Below are positions 57,497 through 64,000 of a stretch of 64,000 nucleotides of DNA, in pieces. This DNA is from Helianthus annuus (taxonomy: Eukaryota > Streptophyta > Magnoliopsida > Asterales > Asteraceae). Position numbers and translations under genes: made by a program. Every line of letters begins with the position of its first letter. Position 1 is the stretch's first letter. Under the pieces are notes generated by a model. The model had not been told where the DNA came from, ran no database searches, and saw only the letters and a program-made list of their open reading frames with translations. The stretch lies in the NCBI RefSeq assembly GCF_002127325.2, contig NC_035448.2, positions 91,216,546-91,280,545 of the forward strand, given 5' to 3'.

Positions 57497-60400
57497 TGTC
57501 ACACCCTGGCTTTGCGGAAGCGTGGTTAATTTGTGTGACTTCTTAATACCATAGCTTAATCATAACAAAGCTATATGAATTTAAAAACCATGCAAGTCAT
57601 CCATAAGTTTTTGAAAACATCATACAATACCATTGTTTTTAACATGCAACCATATCCTTGTTTAGTAACATTACAACTTATAACAAAACATAAACGTGAT
57701 TTAGGGATTGTGTCTTGTCCAGGTAAGAGACACAACCCTAAACCCTGATGACTTCATGACCAGTGCAGCGGAAAACGTTCCATATCGTGCCAGATCCGTT
57801 TAATTTCCTGAAATACATGTGAGTTGAAAAATCAACAATAATGTTGAGCGAGTTCACGTGTAGGTGAGTATGTAAAACATTTGTGAGTATAAAAATAGTT
57901 GTGGTATGTAGCAGTGTAAGAGGACTTGTGATCACCAATGGTTTGCAAGGCCACTGACATATGTGAAGTGCAAATAGGGAGACTCAAACCTAGCAGATTT
58001 CGCCACGGCAAAGTATGTGGACAAAGTCACCCCACGGTCCGTTTCTAGTTTGGCCGGGGGCTGGGCTCGCTACACCCAGATAGATCTACCGCTCCTGTCC
58101 CTCGGTCCCTCCATGAGGACTAATGGCCCCATGTTGTTCCTATCCACTCACATGATCGTATAACACCTCCTTACGTTAAACATACCGTTGTAAAGTACTC
58201 GTAAATCATAGTAACATGTATTTCACCCCCGCAGTTAAGTAAACTGAAAACAGTTAGAGAAAAGGGGGACATGAACTCACAGTGAATGCGTATCTCTACC
58301 AAGTAATCCGAATGTCCGAAGCTGTGCAACGACCTACAGGTGCTAATTCTATTAGACGGATGGCCGTGCCTTAGCTTTATAACTTACATTTTTAGGAGAC
58401 TGTTAGACAACCGTTTCGTGTACATACTTGGTATTTTACTTTCCTTCCCAAGGATGGGGGATTTAAATACATGTGTATTTATACTATCTCATTAAGTCCC
58501 AGTTAATATATTTTTATTTCTCATTCCAAAATATAATTATTTTTCTCAAAAATAATATATTTTCTCTTTACATAATACTTTCCAAAATAATACGTTGACA
58601 ACATACGTGTCGGTGAATATTTCCGCGTAATGCGTAAGTTACGTTTTAATGATTAGGTGGTAATAGAAATTACCGTTGTAACTTTTATGCTTGTCGTATA
58701 AGCGTTGGTATTATTTTGGTTTGACAAGTTAGTAAATATTATTTTTTACTCTAAAAATAATATTTATACATTTTCACAAAATAATCATAAACAGTGTTGT
58801 GACAAAATATATTTACCGAATATATATTTATCACGTTTAGTTTTGTGAAAATCCCACCTCCGATTATTTATAAATAAAGTTGTGGCGAAATATATTTGAA
58901 AACATGTCAAAGTAGTCTAACACTTGTAAATAATTCTAAGTGTTAGATTTTAGGAAAATTTCGCCAGAGTTTCCCCTGTAACTGGAGGTGGCCACGCTTT
59001 CAAGCGTATCATTTTCTTTTACAAAATCACTTCTTTTATTTCAATCAATCAATTTCCAACATAATAAACAAGTTTCAACACTTCAAATTTGTAGACTAGT
59101 ATGTGAAATCGCATCGTTTCATGAACTTGTAGTTCTTCCGAAAACCATGGTGTAGATCTCGTTATAATTTATGGATCTAGGTATAAAATGATCTAGTCTT
59201 ATAAAAACCCAGTTGTTATAACAGTTCTTTCTTTACAACTTCCTGACAACTTTTGTAAAAATGGTTATTTTGTCGGATCTTTCGTTTCACAAGTGTTTAT
59301 ACACTTGTAGACTATAAAAATCACAATTGTTAACATGTTATACAACTTTTATAAAACATGATTTTCTCAACACCCGGTCCTACGAATATACCACTTGTAC
59401 ATACGTAGATCGGCTCGTTTTAAATACTATTTTTCATGTTAAAACACTTTTACACAAGTTCATGTTTCCCGTGTGGTGGAGTTTCACCTTTTAACCCTCG
59501 GACCGCTAGAAACAAGCTTATGTTAAGATACGGGATCTTAACAAAGTCGGGTTAAACGATGATAAGAGCCACCACATCATAGATCGGGCCTTAACAATCA
59601 ACATATTCAAATACTACGACATTTACACGCGTTATGACCTTTTATCCAACGATTTTCATGTTTTAGTAGACTTTTTAGATTCAAGAAGTGGGTTACCGAC
59701 TTTTATCCGTCAAAAATCCTTTTAACCACTTTAGATATGATTAAAAACGAGTTTTAAACAATATACCTCTAGCTCAAGGCTAGGGAAGAATCTAGTCGAA
59801 AACGGCGTGGATAAAAGCAAATGCACGAGGTCCTTTAGCTTCCGTTTGCTCCAAGCTTCGTTGTACGTGATCCCCGACACTAGTATATGCTTGGAATGGA
59901 TGAAGCAAAACCGAAAAATGGATGGATAAGTGTGGGTGTGTTCGGCCGAGAGGGGGAGACAAGAGAGAGTGAGAGTTGGTGATTCTTGAGTGTGTGTTCT
60001 TGTGAGTGAGAGAGAGAGTTATTTATAGAGATTTCAAGCTCCATCGTCCAACGGTTCTCGAGTCGTTTAGATGTCCGCGTAATCAAATATAAAATATTAA
60101 AAGTGTACTTGTCTAGTTCCATTCCAATGGAACCGGCCCAAGGGGTGTGGGGTCGCCCGGTTGGGTCTCGATCGTTCAGTTATAGTTCAGTTAAGTTAAA
60201 GTCGGTTACTTTAAGGTCTAACCCCGTTAGTTGTTTAATGTGTTATATTGCGGGTGTTAGGGTAATCAGGGACCCTAACTGGCTCAGAAAAATACCAATA
60301 ATAATCCTGGCAATATTTTTATGTTCCGGGTATTGTCCGGTTGTTCGGTCGGATAGGAATCCGTTAAAGTGCTTAAGATATCCTTTAAGCGTCGTAAGTA

Positions 60401-60903
60401 ATATTTTTAGCGACACAACTTATTCAGCAAAGTGTCAGGAATAATTCCTTGTATTTTGGCACTTTATTAATTAGCTAGAAGCTCGTGTGTAAATAAAAGT
60501 GCTGTGTTTCATGCTTAAAGTACGTTTTAGGCACATCCAATTTTCGTATCTTGTTCCTAGAGACGCAACTATTCAACCCTTGTATCCCTACACACACTAT
60601 GGGTGTAGTAAAATAATTCTGGCTCATTCAGGCCTTTAGAGGCAGTGTCTGCCTGATGCTGGTTATATCAGCATGTTCACTGTGTATCCGTTTAGTGCTA
60701 CTGTGCTTCTTGTGCATCAAGTTTGTCACTAAAGTTCAGTAAATAAATAATGTAGTGACGGAAATCAAAGTATGATGCAGATATGTACAAGTACCAACAA
60801 TCAAGTAGCAGTTTATCAGAAATCTCAGTTAAGCACAGTAATTAGGCAACAGTTAATAGCTAATTAAGTCGTACGGATACCTGGTTTTATGAGGGTTGTC
60901 ACA
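57497..60903 (-). repeat. 5' LTR of element F
   Basis: 3407 bp, matching 46605-50011 with no net indel and about ten substitutions. The promoter TATA is at 60019-60028. No gene is seen. Confidence 0.95.
60019..60028 (-). promoter_or_regulatory. TATA box in the 5' LTR of F
   Basis: CTATAAATAA on the - strand, unchanged from the 3' LTR copy; the likely promoter for the full-length RNA. Confidence 0.65.
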
Positions 60904-60908
60904 CTAGG
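60904..60908 (+). repeat. Target duplication of element F, right copy
   Basis: ctagg, identical to 46600-46604. Confidence 0.93.
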
Positions 60909-61520
60909 ACTAAGAAACTGAATATTTACATTGAAGTGATTGATTATGACTTTGAAGAATTACATATGTAAATAGTTTATATATTGAGAACTTAAAGGCA
61001 TATAAATAAACAATATTAAATCAACTTACATGTATGTTAAACATTTGCATATACGTAAATAGACGCCAAGTTGAAGAAATTGATGACCAGTGTACATATG
61101 TAAATATTATCTTTACACGTAGGTTAAACATTAACATATATAATAGAGTGTCAGTTTGAAAAATGTATTATTAGTGTCAGATTAGCATAAAAGTAATAAA
61201 TAATGGATTTTAAATAGTCAGTTTGAAGATATATATATTTGTGTGTGTAAAGAGAGACGATACTGAATGAGGTCAACAAAAAAAATGAAAGAAATCTATA
61301 AAAGTTGAAGGGATGCAAGAGAGAATAAATTAAATTTAAATTGAATCTAAAAAAAAGAGATAATTAATTAATTAGTTAATAGGAGAGAGAAACTATTTGG
61401 TATATTATTATTATATCCTTTGTAATTTATTTTTTATATTAAAGTTAGAATAAAAACATGTGGTTCATATTAGTTCTGTAAGTTCTGAATAAAAATGAGG
61501 TTCTGAAAAGAACCCAACCC

Positions 61521-61530
61521 AATAGGTGTT
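61521..61530 (+). repeat. 10-bp target duplication of the MULE, right copy
   Basis: aataggtgtt, identical to 45733-45742. Confidence 0.88.
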
Positions 61531-63148
61531 TTTTACGAACCTGTTTTTTGTTGAACTAAAATTGTTTTCCTTTTAACTCATGTTAAATAACATACTTTTG
61601 AAAAGAAAATTATTTTACACAATAAGATTAGGAAACAGGTATATCAAACAATGAACCTTTAACCGATAAAATTTTGACAGGATTTTAACCCTTTCAATTA
61701 AATAAAAAACAAAGAGATAGTTAAACAATACATCTGGATTCAACAACAAAAACTAATTAATAAAAAAAAACAAAGAGGCAGTTAAACAATACATATTCAA
61801 AAACCACAGTTATTTCAACATTTACAACCTTCTAAAGTTAAAAGCCACAATTAAAAGTTACAAAAAAAACCAAGAAATTTGGAAGAACTTACAACAATGC
61901 AAGAGGCAGATGTAAAAAGCCGACAAAAAATGTGAAACCTTGATGTGAGAGCCGAGAAACAACGCAAGATCCAGATGCAAAGAGTCAATATATTCTGAAA
62001 TCGAAGTAAAATAGAAGTTGTTAGGTTGATGTTTTGAAGGTTTAATTGATGCAAGATTTAAAAGTAGGATTTAGTTCAACTAAGATAAACTTACAATTTG
62101 AAAGTTTAATTCGTCTCAGTTGAGTGTTTGTAGAGTGTTGAGCTTGATGAAGTATTTGTAGAGACTGAAGGAAGCATGCTCTCTTTTAGACAACAGTAAA
62201 ATCTTGCTTTACAGCTGTAGATGTAAAAGCAGTACGTCAGTTGAGTGTAGTTGAGGGTTTGTAGAGTGTTGAGCTTGATGAAGTACTTATAGAGACTGAA
62301 GCAAGCATGAGACAACAGTAAAATATTGCTTTACACCTGTAGATGTAAAGCAGTACATAGTAAGTAGTAAAAAAAACAAAAAAGGACAAAAGTCAAACAA
62401 AAGATCCTGACATGACTTGCTTTTTGAAAAGGTTGAGATATGTTAAAAGATATTATTCTAACTAAAGACTTATTAAGAATATCAAAAAAGTCTTTGGATT
62501 ATAACTTGAAGTTGGATTCTAACTAAACCATTTTGTATTTGAAAGGGGTAATACTTCCAGCTATAAATTGCTTCTCTATTTAGCTGGTCAATCTGAAAGG
62601 GGTAATACTTGACTGGTTTTTAATTGTTTTCATAAAAAAAAACTTCTCTATTTGTAAATAGTGCACCCAAAAAGCATGAGTCGGGTTGGTTTTTGGGTAT
62701 CTTTGGGTATCTTTAGTTATATTTGCATAACAAAACTTTGTAATCATTTTATTCGGTTCAACTGTATATATAAACCATGTAACTTTAAGTCGCAGATTTA
62801 AGTCGCACATTTTATTCGGTTCAACTGGATATAAACCACGTAAATTTAAGTCGCACGGTTAAAATTCTTTTGAGTAACTAAACGATCAACCCACGAACCC
62901 AGCAAATCAACCCAAACACCCATTTCATGGGTTCGACCCAAAACTGACCCGAACCCATTTAGACTAACCCATAAAACAAACCATGAATTATCATCAATGT
63001 TATTATTGTAAATGATAAATGCACGAACTGCTAACAAAAAATTTAATAGTACAAACAAAGTAGTGTTTGTAGGTCAGCTCAACCTAACCAATCAAGTGCC
63101 GATCTTTACAGCTCTAGAAAAAGCATATAAATGTAAAACAATACTTAC
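61531..63148 (+). other. AT-rich sequence without recognised genes
   Basis: Holds a tandem pair of about 120 bp at 62116-62360 and short local duplications (GAAAGGGGTAATACTT at 62540 and 62594; TTTATTCGGTTCAACTG at about 62750 and 62811). A stretch of GACCC/CCCATT words at 62885-62970 resembles common plant repeat tails. ORFs are short and unlike known proteins. Confidence 0.6.
62116..62360 (+). repeat. Two tandem copies of a unit of about 120 bp
   Basis: 62116-62236 and 62237-62360 share GTTGAGCTTGATGAAGTA, GAGACTGAAG.AAGCATG and AGACAACAGTAAAAT. They differ by small indels and substitutions. Confidence 0.85.
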
Positions 63149-63440
63149 AGGGTAATCATCATGCACACGCCAGATGCTCTCGCCAAGTAGGTTTGCTACC
63201 AATAAGACAGTCAGCGGTGGTAAATAGTTCTTTTCAGACACCGAAATGGGATTCGTGGTAATCACCTCTTGAAATAGACCACTTGACAACCGATCAATTG
63301 CTAGTGGACTGCCGTAAAACATATCCACTTAACTTAAACCATTCATTTTCATATGGAAGAGACAAAGTATGAGGTAAAAGGTGTGAGAGTTACCTGAAAA
63401 CAGCATGCGTGTTGTATGCATAAACTTTCATGCCCCTTCC
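63149..63440 (-). pseudogene. PRS: PRPP synthetase (ribose-phosphate pyrophosphokinase) gene fragment, two exons
   Basis: On the - strand, a partial exon (about 63440-63394; KVYAYNTHAVF, donor GTAACT), an intron of 85 bases (63393-63309, ending ACGGCAG), and an exon 63308-63149 reading LAIDRLSSGLFQEVITTN, then ISVSEKNYLPPLTVL and GESIWRVHDD, ending at a GTAAGT donor. This matches the C-terminal part of plant PRPP synthetases, which make phosphoribosyl pyrophosphate from ribose 5-phosphate and ATP. Introns are kept, so it is a DNA-level copy, not a retrocopy. The rest of the gene is absent; the left continuation is intron-like and the right end meets the Athila-like repeat. Probably a fragment captured by a transposon, or the remains of a gene. 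Confidence 0.7.
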
Positions 63441-63456
63441 CCTTCACGATGCAACA

Positions 63457-64000
63457 GGAAGAATGGGGAGCCTAGCAAACCAAGTATTGGTCGGCTCAGC
63501 AGAGTTTTTGGAATGAGCGGGAGGCTCATCGGGTTGCGGAGTTGGCCCATAGGAGGGCGTGGAAGGACGAGCAAGACACCTCCGAATCGAGCAAAACACC
63601 TTGGAAGATAGGCGTTGGAGAATGGTGGGCACACAACAACAACTGGCAATTAATAATGTCCACCTTTTACGTGACCAAGAACGGCATAAACGTGACCTTG
63701 AGGCGGGGCGTGATTATCAACAGTTCGTCCCTTAGACTAACTACGACCCCATTCAGCAGCAGCCCCAGTCCGTCCAAAGGGATGTTCATTGGCCTTAAGG
63801 TGTGGCATCTAGTTTTATCCCGTTCATGATGCCGCCGCCGGCTGAAGGGGGCCCGCTCGAAAAATTTAGTGAAATGATGTCGGCCCTCACCGGTTACCCG
63901 TATCAACTATACCCGTCGGTAGACCCTAACGAGTGTTATCAGCGATAGGGTGAGGTATGTTCTATGATGTTTTATATTATTTTTAGTTTTTTTTATTTTT
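63457..64000 (+). pseudogene. Second copy of the Athila-like segment, running off the window
   Basis: Matches 34057-34600 in the same orientation from AGGAAGAATGGGGAGCC to the window edge, with about a dozen substitutions. It contains the C-terminal coding remnant with shared stops at 63472 and 63796 and ends, in coding terms, at 63948. The left junction falls next to the PRPP synthetase fragment after GATGCAAC. Confidence 0.8.

Larger units (their letters stand above)
46605..60903 (-). mobile_element. Element F: complete, young Ty3/gypsy Tekay-type retrotransposon with an extra leader ORF
   Basis: 14,299 bp on the - strand: 5' LTR (60903-57497), primer site, 61-bp array, leader ORF, 45-bp array, gag-pol, polypurine tract and 3' LTR (50011-46605). 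Perfect 5-bp target copies flank it. Both LTRs are 3407 bp and I count about ten substitutions between them. With a commonly used plant rate near 1e-8 per site per year this suggests an insertion on the order of 0.1-0.2 million years ago; this is a rough inference. Confidence 0.95.
45743..61520. mobile_element. Non-autonomous Mutator-like element (MULE) containing element F
   Basis: Inverted ends: the left begins GGGTGAAGATCATTTCAGAA and the right, read inward, GGGTTGGGTTCTTTTCAGAA. About three quarters of the first 50 bases match, including AGAACTT.CAGAAC. The 10-bp direct repeats lie immediately outside. Without F the element is about 1.47 kb, AT-rich, with no transposase, so movement would need one supplied elsewhere. 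The short TIR and non-coding interior are typical of small MULEs. Confidence 0.85.

Overview
The window looks like heterochromatic plant DNA, most likely from a eudicot. There is no clear single-copy host gene. It is built almost entirely of nested transposable elements: Ty3/gypsy chromoviruses of the Tekay/Del type with initiator-Met-tRNA primer sites, a Copia-type end, Athila/Tat remnants, a plant Helitron, a Mutator-like element and a LINE ORF1 copy. Asteraceae is my guess from the general look of the elements; the sequence alone does not prove it.

Left part (1-31960). Element A (Tekay-type, + strand) enters from the left edge: LTR 1-3528, gag 4191-5090, pol 14559-16400. Its gag is split by element C (5091-14553), which has two LTRs of about 2.2 kb and a target duplication with one mismatch (acgga/aagga). 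A stops in RNase H at 16400. There a LINE-like ORF1 copy (16401-18640, - strand) bridges to the truncated 5' LTR of element B (18641-28870). B belongs to the same family as A and keeps an intact 1510-codon gag-pol gene. B abuts the 3' end of a Copia-like element D (28871-30593). D sits inside the gag of an Athila/Tat-type element E (- strand; gag remnant 30594-30974, LTR from 31039 to about 31960).

Middle (31961-45603). A decayed Athila ORF1-like pseudogene (32748-34548) and its 3' region lead to an (AT)n microsatellite. Next to it lies a complete Helitron (35630-45603, - strand) with recognisable TC and CTAG termini and a terminal hairpin. It carries a four-exon Rep-helicase gene (now broken), an intact F-box gene, an RPA-like gene and an unidentified proline-rich ORF.

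Right part (45604-64000). A non-autonomous Mutator-like element (45743-61520, 10-bp target duplication) has been entered by a very young, structurally complete Tekay-type element F (46605-60903, - strand). F has 5-bp duplications ctagg, two 3407-bp LTRs that differ at about ten sites, and an intact 1523-codon gag-pol gene. It also has a 549-codon acidic ORF between the 5' LTR and gag, flanked by two minisatellite arrays. The right edge holds a two-exon fragment of a PRPP synthetase gene and a second copy of the Athila-like segment.

The most unusual signals are the leader ORF of F, arrays of hairpins inside the LTRs (with paired base changes in element C), the gene content of the Helitron, and the ORF1-only LINE copy sitting on a deletion breakpoint.
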